Shown here: in pieces, positions 1 to 7,975 of the stretch | How positions within the stretch are numbered: the stretch's first letter is position 1 | How the letters are laid out: every line of letters begins with the position of its first letter | DNA from: CAZUVM01 sp964623885 | GTDB taxonomy: Bacteria; Verrucomicrobiota; Verrucomicrobiia; Limisphaerales; UBA8199 | NCBI GenBank assembly: GCA_964623885.1 | Contig: CAZUVM010000043.1 | Coordinates: 1 to 63,329, forward strand | Length of the DNA: 63,329 nt | Direction of reading: 5' to 3' | The notes under the pieces: model-generated | What the model was told of the DNA's origin: nothing | The model's input: the letters and a program-made list of their open reading frames with translations, nothing else | The model's database searches: none | Program-made: the position numbers and the translations under genes

Positions 1-197
1 AACGATTTGTCCTGGTAAACTGTAATGACGACCGGAATGACCATACCGGCCTGCTCTTTGGTTTTGGCATTAAATTCTTTGCAGAATCCCATGATATTGA
101 CGCCGTGCTGGCCCAAAGCGGGACCGACGGGCGGCGCCGGGTTTGCCTGCCCAGCGGGGATCTGCAGTTTGATCATTCCGGTAATCTTCTTTGCCAT
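1..197 (-). CDS. rplK: 50S ribosomal protein L11, N-terminal part (runs off the window)
   Basis: The minus strand from 197 downwards encodes a protein starting MAKKITGMIKLQIPAGQ and continuing with the NPAPPVGPALGQHGVNIM stretch diagnostic of L11, the protein of the GTPase-associated centre of the large ribosomal subunit that binds 23S rRNA. Only about 65 residues are inside the window; the gene continues beyond base 1. It follows nusG by 66 nt on the same strand, the usual secE-nusG-rplK order, so it is most likely co-transcribed with them. The reading frame is intact and family membership is certain. Confidence 0.97.
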   Translation of the reverse strand, partial: MAKKITGMIKLQIPAGQANPAPPVGPALGQHGVNIMGFCKEFNAKTKEQAGMVIPVVITVYQDKS

Positions 198-263
198 AAA
201 TCGTAAGTCGCAAAACGTGAAACGTGAAAGCGCGATGGGCGCTTCAAGTTCCAAGCCTCATAG

Positions 264-812
264 TTAACCTTTTTCCACCTGCCAATATTCGAGTTCGACC
301 GGGGTGTTGCGGCCGAAAATGTTTACCGTGACTTTGAGTTTGCCACGATCAGGCTCGACCTCCTCGATCACGCCGCTGAAATTAAGGAACGGTCCGTTAT
401 TAATCTTAACCGTTTCGCCCACGTCAAAGCTCACCTTTGGTTTTTCGTGCTCTTCCGAGGCGGAGATTTGGTTTTTGATCGATTCCACCTCTTCAGCGGG
501 TGTTGGCGTGGGGGGTTCGCCACCCACAAAGCCAATAACGCCCTGGGTTTCCTTGATGAAATACCATGGTTTCTCGATGATGCGGTTGTTCTCGTCCAGC
601 AGCACCATGTCCACGAACACGTACCCCGGCCAGAGTTTACGGGTCGAGACCGTCTTTTTCTGGTTGCGCACTTCCACAACCTTTTCCATGGGGACCAAAA
701 CTTCCTTGATGTAGTCGCCCATTTCTTCAGGTTTGATACGCTTCTCGATGCTTTCCTTAACCTTCTGTTCCTGGCCGGAAAGCGTATGAATGACGAACCA
801 CTGGCTTCTCAT
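264..812 (-). CDS. nusG: Transcription termination/antitermination protein NusG
   Basis: This 182-residue protein has the normal NusG length and layout. An N-terminal NGN domain (about residues 3-110, opening with QWFVIHTLSGQE and containing the WPGYVFVDM segment) binds RNA polymerase. A C-terminal KOW domain (about 128-180, with the VKINNGPFLNFSGVI core) contacts Rho or ribosomal protein S10. Both domains are complete. A Pro/Glu-rich linker of about 25 residues joins them. It lies 11 nt downstream of secE and 66 nt upstream of rplK on the same strand, the conserved bacterial arrangement, so it is probably part of one transcript that starts upstream of tRNA-Thr/tuf. Confidence 0.97.
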   Translation of the reverse strand: MRSQWFVIHTLSGQEQKVKESIEKRIKPEEMGDYIKEVLVPMEKVVEVRNQKKTVSTRKLWPGYVFVDMVLLDENNRIIEKPWYFIKETQGVIGFVGGEPPTPTPAEEVESIKNQISASEEHEKPKVSFDVGETVKINNGPFLNFSGVIEEVEPDRGKLKVTVNIFGRNTPVELEYWQVEKG

Positions 813-823
813 GGTGATCTCGA

Positions 824-1081
824 TTAAATGATCCAGCGGACAATCATGGAGAAGATGAAATCTACCGACATGGTAAACCCACCCAGAATAACGATGGAGA
901 TAAAGACGACGACGGTCGAGCCTTTGAGCTCATCCCAGCTTGGCCAGGTGCATTTACGAAGCTCTTCCCGGGTTTGGCGCACATAATCGGCGAAGCGAAC
1001 CAAGTGCCCGGCGCGCCAGAGCCAGATAAACAGGGCGCCAATAACGACAGCCCAGATGATAATGGGTAGATAGGTGTTCAT
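824..1081 (-). CDS. secE: Preprotein translocase subunit SecE
   Basis: An 85-residue single-domain SecE, the small clamp subunit of the SecYEG channel in the inner membrane. Residues 5-20 form a hydrophobic stretch (LPIIIWAVVIGALFIWLW), followed by the amphipathic segment and conserved region with EELRKCTWPSWDEL (about 40-53), and a C-terminal transmembrane helix (about 55-83). The TWPS motif is the family hallmark. The N-terminal hydrophobic stretch is extra relative to the shortest one-helix SecE proteins. It is placed between the tRNA-Ser/tRNA-Trp pair and nusG, in the common tuf-tRNA-secE-nusG order. Confidence 0.95.
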   Translation of the reverse strand: MNTYLPIIIWAVVIGALFIWLWRAGHLVRFADYVRQTREELRKCTWPSWDELKGSTVVVFISIVILGGFTMSVDFIFSMIVRWII

Positions 1082-1111
1082 GCTCTGACCGAGCCGGATT
1101 AGTGGATTAAT

Positions 1112-1208
1112 GGATTAATGGATTGTTGGCGCAGGCCACCAATTCCCCACCCGTTTTCCACAAATCGATTCATACATTTGTCCAATTGATCTAACAATCC
1201 ATTAATCC
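1112..1208. repeat. Inverted repeat of GGATTAATGGATT type between secE and tRNA-Ser
   Basis: Positions 1112-1127 (GGATTAATGGATTGTT) are a perfect 16-nt inverted match to 1193-1208, separated by 65 nt. Further partial copies of the same GGATTA/ATGGATT words occur just before the left arm and on the other side of tRNA-Ser at about 1322-1425. The structure may be a processing hairpin or a terminator in the tRNA region, or the remnant of a repeat element. No coding potential is credible here. Confidence 0.6.
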
Positions 1209-1228
1209 CATTTCTTCCGCGGCGCGGC

Positions 1229-1317
1229 TGGCGGAGAGGGAGGGATTCGAACCCCCGTCCCGCAAAGCGGGAAGCGGTTTTCAAGACCGCCGCAATAGAC
1301 CACTCTGCCACCTCTCC
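1229..1317 (-). tRNA. tRNA-Ser (UGA anticodon)
   Basis: The minus-strand transcript begins GGAGAGGTGGCAGAGTGG and its 3' acceptor strand CCTCTCC pairs fully with the 5' GGAGAGG. The anticodon loop is CTTGAAA (anticodon TGA). A long variable arm (TTCCCGCTTTGCGGGA-like hairpin) follows, as required for a class II serine tRNA, then a T arm with GGTTCGAATCC. Discriminator G and an encoded CCA end at 1229. It lies between tRNA-Trp and secE, an insertion relative to the usual tuf-tRNA-Trp-secE order. Confidence 0.95.
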
Positions 1318-1321
1318 ACCG

Positions 1322-1425
1322 GACTGGATTGTTGAATTGATGGATTGTTGGATTAATGAAAACCCCCAGCCACTAAACGGCTGCTTTCCAATAATCCAGT
1401 TATCCAATAATCCATTCATCCATTA
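1322..1425. repeat. GGATTA/ATGGATT-type repeat spacer between tRNA-Ser and tRNA-Trp
   Basis: This spacer is built from degenerate copies of TGGATTGTTGGATTAATGA and its complement (CCAATAATCCATTCATCCATTAA), the same words as in the secE-tRNA-Ser spacer. Direct and inverted copies are mixed, so it can fold into imperfect hairpins. An open reading frame crosses both spacers and the tRNA, but it is a by-product and not a gene. Confidence 0.5.
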
Positions 1426-1436
1426 AGTGGCTTGGT

Positions 1437-1512
1437 TGGCAGGGCGGGAGGGACTCGAACCCCCAACCGACGGTTTTGGAGACCGCTACTCTACCAATTG
1501 AGCTACCGCCCT
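1437..1512 (-). tRNA. tRNA-Trp (CCA anticodon)
   Basis: The minus strand from 1512 reads AGGGCGGTAGCTCAATTGG, with D-arm TAGCTCAATTGGTAGAGTA, anticodon stem-loop GCGGTCTCCAAAACCGT (anticodon CCA), T arm with GGTTCGAGTCC, 3' acceptor strand CCGCCCT, discriminator G and an encoded CCA at 1437-1439. All four stems pair. tRNA-Trp between tuf and secE is the classical arrangement. Confidence 0.96.
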
Positions 1513-1525
1513 CGCCATGAGTTTC

Positions 1526-2716
1526 CTAGGCAATCACTTCCGTGACACGGCCGGCACCAATGGTGCGTCCGCCTTCACGAATGGCGAAGCGCTGGCCGCG
1601 CTCCATAGCCACAGGGGCGATCACTTTGACTTCAACCGAGACGTTATCGCCCGGCATGACCATCTCGACACCCTGCGGGAGCGTGACGGTGCCGGTGACG
1701 TCCGTCGTGCGGAAATAGAATTGCGGCCGGTAATTCGTAAAGAACGGCGTATGGCGGCCGCCTTCTTCCTTCGACAGCACGTAAACCTCAGCCTTGAAGT
1801 TCGTGTGAGGCGTGATGGATCCGGGTTTGGCCAGGACCATCCCGCGTTCGACTTCGTCCTTCTTGGTGCCGCGGAGCAGCACACCCACGTTGTCACCAGC
1901 GCTGGCTTTGTCGAGCAGCTTTCGGAACATTTCGATGTCGGTGGCGACAGTCTTGCGGGTGTCCCGCAGACCGACGATTTCAACGTCAGACATGCGGTTG
2001 AGTTCACCGCGTTCGACACGGCCGGTAACGACGGTACCGCGGCCTTCAATATTGAACACGTCTTCGATGCACATCAGGAACGGCTTATCGACTTCGCGAG
2101 TAGGCAACGGGATCTGCGCGTCGATTGCCTCCATCAGGGCTTGAATGGATTTTTCGCCTTCGGGATCGCCGTTGAGGGCTTTCTTGGCACTGCCACGAAC
2201 AACCGGAGTTTTGTCGCCCGGGAATTCGTACTTGGAAAGCAAGTCGCGCACTTCCATCTCGACGAGGTCGAGCAGTTCGGGGTCGTCCACGAGGTCGACC
2301 TTATTGAGGAAGACAACGATGGCAGGCACACCGACCTGGCGAGCCAGCAGGACGTGCTCTTTGGTTTGAGGCATGGGCCCTTCGGACGCGTCGACCACCA
2401 GGATAGCGCCGTCCATCTGGGCGGCTCCGGTAATCATATTCTTGATGAAGTCGGCATGACCAGGGCAGTCGATGTGCGCATAATGCCGCTTATCACTTTG
2501 ATATTCTACGTGGGACACGGCGATGGTGACGGTTTTGGTTTCGTCGCGCACGGTGCCGCCTTTGGTGATGTCCGCGTAGGAGATCGGCGTAGCCAAGCCC
2601 TTTTTGGATTGGGTTTGGACGATGGCGGCAGTTAACGTCGACTTGCCGTGGTCGATGTGGCCGATAGTGCCGACGTTGACATGCGGTTTGGTGCGTTGAA
2701 ATTGCTCTTTAGCCAT
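1526..2716 (-). CDS. tuf: Translation elongation factor Tu
   Basis: A full-length 396-residue EF-Tu, the GTPase that delivers aminoacyl-tRNA to the ribosome. Visible GTPase motifs are G1 GHIDHGKST near residue 19, G3 DCPGHADF near residue 81, and G4 NKVDL near residue 136. Domains 2 and 3 follow, ending with the usual REGGRTIGAGRVTEVIA tail. It is flanked by tRNA-Thr upstream and tRNA-Trp downstream on the same strand. A strong promoter-like sequence lies upstream of tRNA-Thr. No second tuf copy is inside this window. Confidence 0.98.
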   Translation of the reverse strand: MAKEQFQRTKPHVNVGTIGHIDHGKSTLTAAIVQTQSKKGLATPISYADITKGGTVRDETKTVTIAVSHVEYQSDKRHYAHIDCPGHADFIKNMITGAAQMDGAILVVDASEGPMPQTKEHVLLARQVGVPAIVVFLNKVDLVDDPELLDLVEMEVRDLLSKYEFPGDKTPVVRGSAKKALNGDPEGEKSIQALMEAIDAQIPLPTREVDKPFLMCIEDVFNIEGRGTVVTGRVERGELNRMSDVEIVGLRDTRKTVATDIEMFRKLLDKASAGDNVGVLLRGTKKDEVERGMVLAKPGSITPHTNFKAEVYVLSKEEGGRHTPFFTNYRPQFYFRTTDVTGTVTLPQGVEMVMPGDNVSVEVKVIAPVAMERGQRFAIREGGRTIGAGRVTEVIA

Positions 2717-2765
2717 TGCTCTCTCCTGTGATGTCTGGTTTGGTTTGTTTCAATAATTCTTAATC

Positions 2766-2841
<76 letters not shown>

Positions 2842-2963
2842 GCCGGCCAGATAGATCGTTCCTGATAACCAAAAAACGACAAAAACCCATTGCCCCTGCG
2901 ATTGTCTTTTATAAAGCCCAGGGGCTACGGATCTTCGACTTTTTACGGCCCAGTTGCGGTAGG

Positions 2964-2992
2964 AAAATACGGGAGTTGACGAGGTGTGTCAA
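2964..2992 (-). promoter_or_regulatory. Sigma-70-type promoter for the tRNA-Thr/tuf/secE/nusG transcript
   Basis: On the minus strand, a perfect -35 box TTGACA (2987-2992) is separated by exactly 17 nt from TATTTT (2964-2969), a five-of-six match to the -10 consensus. It is about 120 nt upstream of tRNA-Thr and has no competing gene between. The strength of the match fits a heavily used translation operon. Confidence 0.6.
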
Positions 2993-3062
2993 CGGCTTTC
3001 GCAACTTTTTTTTGAGATTCTTTAGCGCACGGCGAGCTGTAACCCTGCGAGACGTGTCCAGA

Positions 3063-3977
3063 TCAGAATCTCTTGGTGATTGTTAATGCCACGGTGTGGC
3101 CCTGAAGACGGTCTTCCGCCAGGAATTCATATATATATCGAAGGGACCAGCCGAGTGTGTATTTGGGGTAAAACACACTCACTTCCGGGCCGACACCAGC
3201 GACACGGTCGCGGGCGCTAGAGGCACCCGAACCGCTGTCCTCCGTAACCTGTTGTTGATAATAGCCGGCAGCGCCGACATCCACGGTTTTAGAAACGCCG
3301 TAGCTGACGCCATATTCCAAGGTGTAGGCCTGACCAGGAGTGATATCGGTCTTGTCCTGCTCCGTATTGAATTCGTAACGGTTAAGCGCCGAGACAGCCC
3401 ATTTCTTGTTGCCATCGATATACCAAGTTGCGCCTGCAGTCAGCATAGCAGTCCAAAACCCGTGCCCAGCCCAAGTGGGATGCTGCGGATCGAAATCCCC
3501 GGTGGGAGCCCAGAAGCCCGCGGCAGCCGAGAAGTCGAAATGCTGGACGTGTTTCGACCAGGTGCCTTCGAGAAAGAAGTCGCCGATGCCGAAAGTGCCG
3601 TGATCCACAAGGGTGTTAGGTCCGGCTCTGAAATCCAAATCCGTATATTGAAGCGGCAACAGACCATCGATGCCCAAAAACCCGCCCAGCAACTGCTGAT
3701 CCGTAATCCAGATGATGCGCGGTACATTGGCATAAATGAAGGCTTTGGTATCCAAGCCGGGAACCTGGTTGCCGTTGTCCTGGTTCAGGCGGTCGGAATA
3801 GTAGGCCACATTGTAGTCGCGGAGATAGATTCCCGGAGGCGGCAGGGAGGCCGCTTTCAAGCCCTCGACCCCGGGAACATAGTGGGCACTCGGCTGGGCA
3901 GGAAGCAGAGCCGGGCCGGACAGGCTAAACACAAGGAGCAATATGGGATGGATTCTGAGTGTTTTCATAGGTTTCAA
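3063..3977 (-). CDS. Outer-membrane beta-barrel protein of the phenol-degradation meta-pathway (SphA-like) family
   Basis: A 304-residue exported protein. The N-terminus (MKPMKTLRIHPILLLVFSLSG) is a signal peptide, probably cleaved after PAQ near residue 28. The mature part alternates short aromatic beta strands: FIYANVPRIIWIT, DFFLEGTWSKH, GFWAPTGDF, HGFWTAMLTAGATWY, YEFNTEQ, LEYGVSYGVSKTVDVGAAGYYQQQ, LGWSLRYIYEF. It ends in TITKRF with a terminal Phe, the usual outer-membrane insertion signal. The pattern matches the phenol MetA-pathway family, often annotated as transporters of aromatic compounds, but its substrate is not known. The nearest same-strand gene is trpB, 42 nt upstream, but functional linkage is unclear. 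Confidence 0.75.
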   Translation of the reverse strand: MKPMKTLRIHPILLLVFSLSGPALLPAQPSAHYVPGVEGLKAASLPPPGIYLRDYNVAYYSDRLNQDNGNQVPGLDTKAFIYANVPRIIWITDQQLLGGFLGIDGLLPLQYTDLDFRAGPNTLVDHGTFGIGDFFLEGTWSKHVQHFDFSAAAGFWAPTGDFDPQHPTWAGHGFWTAMLTAGATWYIDGNKKWAVSALNRYEFNTEQDKTDITPGQAYTLEYGVSYGVSKTVDVGAAGYYQQQVTEDSGSGASSARDRVAGVGPEVSVFYPKYTLGWSLRYIYEFLAEDRLQGHTVALTITKRF

Positions 3978-4019
3978 GAACGAACAGAACTAAAGAAAAA
4001 ACGCGACGGCGGCCTGCGC

Positions 4020-5321
4020 TTAAACGTCTTGGAGTTTTCCACTTTGATAAGTTTCGTAAGCGCTGAGATCGAGCAAGCCGTGGCCCGAGAGATTGAAAAG
4101 AAGCACGCGTTTGCGGCCATTTTCACGGGCTTTCAATGCTTCTTCGACCACCGCCGATATGGCGTGAGCGGATTCGGGAGCGGGCACGATACCTTCGGTC
4201 TGGGCGAATAGGGTTGCGTCCTTGAACACCCTCGTCTGGTGATAGGCCTCGGCTTCCATGAGCCCCAATTTCAGCGCGTGACTGACCATGGGCGACATGC
4301 CGTGGTAACGCAAACCGCCGGCGTGGATGGCGGGCGGCATGAACTTGTGGCCAAGCGTATACATCATGAGCAACGGTGTCGTCTCGGCGGTGTCGCCGAA
4401 ATCGTACCGCAATTCGCCTTTGGTCAGGGATGGACAGGCTGAAGGTTCGACCCCTACGATTCGGTAATTCTTTTTCTCGGCGATCTTCTTTCGCAGGAAG
4501 GGGAAGGTGAGGCCGGCAAAATTGCTGCCACCTCCGCAACAGCCGAAAATGGCATCGGGCTCTTCACCGGCCATTTCCATTTGGCGAATGGCCTCCTGGC
4601 CTATCACCGTTTGGTGAAGACAGACGTGGTTCAGGACGCTGCCCAAAGAGTACTTCGTGTTGGGATGCTTCACAGTGTCCTCGATGGCCTCGCTAATGGC
4701 GATGCCGAGGCTGCCGGGACAATGCGGATCATCGGCCATCAACTTGCGCCCGTACTCGGTTTGGTCGCTGGGACTGGGATGGACCGTCGCTCCCCAGGTG
4801 TGCATGAGCATCCGGCGATATGGCTTTTGCTGGTAACTCACTTTGACCATGTAGACGTTGCACTCCAGGCCGAAAAGTTTGCTGGCCATAGCCAGAGCGG
4901 TACCCCACTGGCCGGCGCCGGTCTCAGTGGCGAGGCGTTTAGTGCCGGCGACTTTGTTGAAGTACGCTTGTGGCACAGACGTATTGACTTTATGGCTGCC
5001 GGCAGGGCTGACGCCCTCGTACTTGTAATAGATATGCGCGGGCGTCTGCAGCGCGCGCTCGAAACGAACTGCGCGGAGAAGAGGCGTGGGGCGCCACAGC
5101 GCGTAAATCTCGCGCACCGGTTCCGGCACTTCGATCCAGCGCTCGGGGCTCATCTCTTGCTGGACCAGGTTTTCGGGGAAAATCGCCAGGAGCGCCTCCG
5201 GGGGCACCGGCTGCTTGGTGCCGGGATGAAGCGGTGGCGGGAGCGGCTGTGGGAAATCCGCCAAGAGGTTGTACCAAGTTTTAGGAATGTCAGCTTGGGT
5301 CAGGTCAAATCGAGTTTGCAT
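4020..5321 (-). CDS. trpB: Tryptophan synthase beta chain, TrpB2 type
   Basis: A 433-residue PLP enzyme that joins indole and L-serine to tryptophan. The PLP lysine is Lys111 in AGSHKVNT. The substrate loop ETGAGQWG is at 133-140 and the phosphate-binding GCCGGGSN at about 260-267. Its length, the N-terminal extension and the absence of the TrpB1 signature indicate the TrpB2 class found in archaea and many bacteria, which works without a tightly bound TrpA and is suggested to salvage indole. No other trp gene is nearby, which supports the salvage role by inference. A short palindrome lies upstream at 5391-5408. Confidence 0.9.
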   Translation of the reverse strand: MQTRFDLTQADIPKTWYNLLADFPQPLPPPLHPGTKQPVPPEALLAIFPENLVQQEMSPERWIEVPEPVREIYALWRPTPLLRAVRFERALQTPAHIYYKYEGVSPAGSHKVNTSVPQAYFNKVAGTKRLATETGAGQWGTALAMASKLFGLECNVYMVKVSYQQKPYRRMLMHTWGATVHPSPSDQTEYGRKLMADDPHCPGSLGIAISEAIEDTVKHPNTKYSLGSVLNHVCLHQTVIGQEAIRQMEMAGEEPDAIFGCCGGGSNFAGLTFPFLRKKIAEKKNYRIVGVEPSACPSLTKGELRYDFGDTAETTPLLMMYTLGHKFMPPAIHAGGLRYHGMSPMVSHALKLGLMEAEAYHQTRVFKDATLFAQTEGIVPAPESAHAISAVVEEALKARENGRKRVLLFNLSGHGLLDLSAYETYQSGKLQDV

Positions 5322-5390
5322 GGTCAGTTTAGGATTTCGGTCACGAACGGCGCACGCTAAGCAACATGCGGAACCAAGTCACGTAAAAAA

Positions 5391-5408
5391 AGAATGACTT
5401 ATCATTCT
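5391..5408. promoter_or_regulatory. Perfect 7+7 palindrome between divergent trpB and the Nudix gene
   Basis: AGAATGA and TCATTCT form a perfect inverted repeat around CTTA, within the 116-200 nt space between two divergent genes. This is the size and placement of a repressor or activator operator. It is followed on the plus strand by CTATAAGG, which could act as a -10 region. No known regulator box is recognised. Confidence 0.35.
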
Positions 5409-5521
5409 ATAAGGACGAAAGTCATCTCCATCCCGGATTGCTGCTCTCGATCCGAACTCGACTGCACGGCTATTTCTCAAAAGCTTCCCTGGCTGAGCGG
5501 GTTCCGATTACACTAAGGCCA

Positions 5522-6022
5522 ATGAACGACGGATCAGGACAGAAGAACGGATTGGAACCCAAACCGGGCCAATGGCTGGCAGCTGAAGATTTTGAGCGCA
5601 TTGTTCGATTCACGCCCCTGGTGTCGATCGACTTGGTGGTGCGCACACCGGACGGAAAAGTTCTGGTGGGCAGGAGAAATCATGAGCCGGCAAAGGGAAC
5701 GTTCTTTGTTCCCGGCGGACGCATCACCAAGAATGAATCCCGAGCAGCGGCATTTCGCAGGTTGACACGGGACGAACTGGGAATGGAAATAGGGATAGAG
5801 CAGGCCCGGTTTCTCGGGGTTTACGATCATTTTTACCCCACCAATCGCTTCGAGCGACCCGGATTTGGAACGCAATATGTCGTATTGGCATATGAAGTCA
5901 CCTTAGCCGCCGAGAAAAACGATTTGCCGATGGAACAGCATGGGGAATATCGCTGGATCCGGCGCGACGAAGCGCTGCGGTCCCAGGAGGTACATCCAAA
6001 CACGCAAGCGTATTTTCGTTAA
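5522..6022 (+). CDS. GDP-mannose mannosyl hydrolase-like Nudix protein
   Basis: From the ATG at 5522 the protein has 166 residues. An in-frame upstream start at 5438 would add 28 residues without family similarity. Residues 65-90 carry the Gmm-type Nudix box GGRITKNE-x7-RLTRDELGMEI, in which, as in Gmm enzymes, the canonical pattern is slightly altered. Around it lie PLVSIDLVVRTPDGKVLVGRR and the YDHFYPTNRF segment typical of GDP-mannose hydrolases. The expected reaction is hydrolysis of GDP-sugars to GDP and sugar. The substrate is inferred from family only. No sugar-nucleotide genes are adjacent. Confidence 0.82.
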   Translation: MNDGSGQKNGLEPKPGQWLAAEDFERIVRFTPLVSIDLVVRTPDGKVLVGRRNHEPAKGTFFVPGGRITKNESRAAAFRRLTRDELGMEIGIEQARFLGVYDHFYPTNRFERPGFGTQYVVLAYEVTLAAEKNDLPMEQHGEYRWIRRDEALRSQEVHPNTQAYFR

Positions 6023-6136
6023 CGCAAGGCGTTAGACCGGCCAGGCCGCGTCGAGCGGTCAGAGCGTGCGAGACTGCGCGCGGCTTCGAAGCGACAAGAA
6101 CATCATTGATTTCTGAGCGCACGATCTTGTTGGACC

Positions 6137-6161
6137 GCTGCGGGCCTGGACGTCCCGCGCT
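6137..6161. repeat. Dispersed imperfect palindrome, copy 1 (GCTGCGGGCC..GGACGTCCC type)
   Basis: This 25-nt sequence recurs at 39294-39318 with only two mismatches, and related but more divergent forms occur at about 7316-7341 and 32397-32422. The core GGACGTCC is a palindrome, flanked by GC-rich half-complementary arms. All copies are in non-coding spacers. Confidence 0.6.
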
Positions 6162-6176
6162 TGATCAAAATCGTGC

Positions 6177-6377
6177 CTATTGCGCAACTCGATGATCCGA
6201 GTACATCGCAGCCAGGGAAACTATGACCAGTGCCGAAATGGCCACGGCAAAAAGCACTACGGCCAAGAAGGCTCGTACAACCCAACGGCTAAAAGCAAGT
6301 ATTGGCTCTCCCACCAACTGAGCTATCTCCCGTTCGGCATTAATTCTATGTCCCTTGAGGTATTGGATGACCGCCAT
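6177..6377 (-). CDS. Small membrane protein of unknown function
   Basis: A 66-residue ORF with one strong transmembrane helix (about residues 35-58, RAFLAVVLFAVAISALVIVSLAAM) after an amphipathic N-terminal half. A good Shine-Dalgarno sequence (GAGGGGAG) lies 6-7 nt before the ATG, which favours a real gene over a chance ORF. It has no recognisable family. It lies on the same strand as the downstream end of the response regulator gene at 6562, separated by a GC hairpin, so it is probably transcribed on its own. Confidence 0.45.
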   Translation of the reverse strand: MAVIQYLKGHRINAEREIAQLVGEPILAFSRWVVRAFLAVVLFAVAISALVIVSLAAMYSDHRVAQ

Positions 6378-6401
6378 GGCTGGGCTCCCCTCAGATCAAG
6401 C

Positions 6402-6428
6402 GGGGCGGCTCGTTTAAAGGACCGCCCC
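6402..6428 (-). terminator. GC hairpin downstream of the response regulator gene
   Basis: GGGGCGG (6402-6408) and CCGCCCC (6422-6428) form a perfect 7-bp stem with a 13-nt loop. It is 130 nt beyond the stop of the response regulator at 6562 and just upstream of the ribosome site of the small membrane protein. There is no clear U-tract, so termination is a weak inference. Confidence 0.3.
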
Positions 6429-6561
6429 GGATCACACGCAGCTTGTTAAGCTGCTCTCTATGAAATGTGCCTTCGGCGAGCAAGATACTTCCTGTAAAAG
6501 CTGTGCCAATGGGGTGTTTTCCTCACTGCCGGTCGATCATCGTGTTTCCGACGGTTCGTAT

Positions 6562-7122
6562 TTAAAGCAGATCAGTGTCCAAAGCTTCCGCGGCGCGTAA
6601 TTTTGCACTCGCGGCAGGCGGCGGCAGGGTCGCATTCACAGGCTTGGCCAACCACACGGTATGCAGAGTTTCGACTACTTGCACGAGCTCTTTAAAACCC
6701 AAGGGTTTGACGATGTATGAATTGGCTCCCATGCGGTAAGCGAGCTGGATGTCGTCCTGGCGCTCAGACCCGGACAACACCACCACCGGGGCATCATTCA
6801 ACTGCGGATGCTTGCGTAGTGATTTGAGAACTTCAAAACCGCTGGTCCTCGGCATTTTCAGATCGAGAATGATCAACGTCGGCAAAGGATAACGTCGCCG
6901 GTCGGCGTAGACACCCAGGCCGCTGATATAAGCGATGGCTTGCTCACCGTCCTGAATGTGCTGAAGCACAAAGGGCACGCCCGCCTGCCGACTGGCGGCT
7001 TGCAACAACTCTGTATCATTCGGATCGTCATCGATGTGCAATACCGTCAAACCACCCGATGACAATGCCCGCGCGCCACCAGAACCACCCCGCGGCTGAT
7101 TCGGTTCGTCTTTCCTTTTCAT
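6562..7122 (-). CDS. Single-domain response regulator (Rcp1-like)
   Basis: A receiver-only protein of 186 residues if started at the ATG at 7122; a longer start at 7209 adds 29 residues without similarity. The domain has the acidic pair in LHIDDDPNDTELL, the phospho-acceptor Asp in LIILDLKMPRTSG, the conserved Ser/Thr in VVVLSGSE and the Lys in YIVKPLGF. Insertions such as GLGVYADRRRYPLP before the acceptor strand are typical of Rcp1-type regulators that pair with phytochrome or light/redox histidine kinases. There is no output domain, so it probably passes or sinks phosphoryl groups. No partner kinase is adjacent. Confidence 0.88.
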   Translation of the reverse strand: MKRKDEPNQPRGGSGGARALSSGGLTVLHIDDDPNDTELLQAASRQAGVPFVLQHIQDGEQAIAYISGLGVYADRRRYPLPTLIILDLKMPRTSGFEVLKSLRKHPQLNDAPVVVLSGSERQDDIQLAYRMGANSYIVKPLGFKELVQVVETLHTVWLAKPVNATLPPPAASAKLRAAEALDTDLL

Positions 7123-7363
7123 GGCCTGTAGTACGGCAAAAAACTCAATCTCCGTTGTGGGACATGCGCCTTGGCCCGTTCTATCTTTCCCTTGTAATAG
7201 GATTGGCACTCTGTGTCAAAAGAATCTTTAGTTTTTATTTATTTGAAAATTGTTGCCGTAGACCCGACAGGGACTTGCCCAGGTCGCGGCCATAACGAAG
7301 GCACACTTCAAGCCGCTACGAGCGGGGAACGCCCGCGCTCCGCCAGCGGTTTCCAAACATGCC

Positions 7364-7777
7364 TCAAAAAAGCTGCTTACGAGATGGGAGAATCCACGCG
7401 GATCGATGGGCTTCGAAGCCGAGTTTGGGGTAGTAGAGTTCAGCCTTCGGGGCGGCCAATAGAATGATTTTGGCCATGTTTCCAAGGCGAGATTGAGTGA
7501 GCCGGATCAATTCCTTTCCGATGCCCCGTTTCTGATAGGCTGTGTCAACGGCGAGGTCCGAGAGGTAGCAGCAATACGCGAAATCAGTAACCGACCGAGC
7601 GATGCCGACCAGTTTGTAGTCGTCCCAGGCCGTGCAAAGCAGGTTCGCATGCTGAAGCATTGCCTCAATTACTTGCTCCTCGTCCACCGGTCGACGCTCC
7701 GCAAGCGTCGATCGTTTGAGTAAATCGACAAATTCTGCAGGGGAAATCTTCCGGTCGTGCTGATATTGGATGCTCAT
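7364..7777 (-). CDS. GNAT family N-acetyltransferase
   Basis: A 137-residue protein with the Gcn5-related fold. The core beta strand and acetyl-CoA loop are visible in CCYLSDLAVDTAYQKRGIGKELI (motif A with Q-x-x-G-I-G-K), followed by a helix and the YYPKLGFEAH segment that closes the fold. The substrate cannot be read from sequence. The protein is complete and ends shortly after the last strand (SAWILP). It stands alone; the next genes on either side are a distant response regulator on the same strand and a plus-strand small protein. Confidence 0.85.
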   Translation of the reverse strand: MSIQYQHDRKISPAEFVDLLKRSTLAERRPVDEEQVIEAMLQHANLLCTAWDDYKLVGIARSVTDFAYCCYLSDLAVDTAYQKRGIGKELIRLTQSRLGNMAKIILLAAPKAELYYPKLGFEAHRSAWILPSRKQLF

Positions 7778-7975
7778 ATTACGCAGGTCTCATAGGCGCA
7801 TGCCAATGCCCCGGTGTCAATCCCCGTGGCTTTCTGCTGGGTTTCGCCCGCGCAAAGGATCGAAGGAGCCCATCTTGACACTCTGCGTCGGAAGGTGAAG
7901 TTTTAACCTAAAGGTGGCAACTGTCAGCTCGGGCGACCGAAAGCAAATTCGGCAAGCCTGGCAATAGAGGACAAC

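Noticed and set aside
1099..1419. Minus ORF running through tRNA-Ser and its spacers
   Set aside because: It reads through a complete tRNA gene and repeat words, so it is not coding.
1517..2635. Long plus-strand ORF (372 aa) antisense to tuf
   Set aside because: It is a frame shadow of tuf, which is complete and highly conserved on the other strand; its composition is His/Asp/Gly-rich as expected of antisense translation.
3096..4211. Plus-strand ORF (371 aa) across the outer-membrane gene and trpB
   Set aside because: It overlaps two well-supported minus-strand genes and has no recognisable family or ribosome site.
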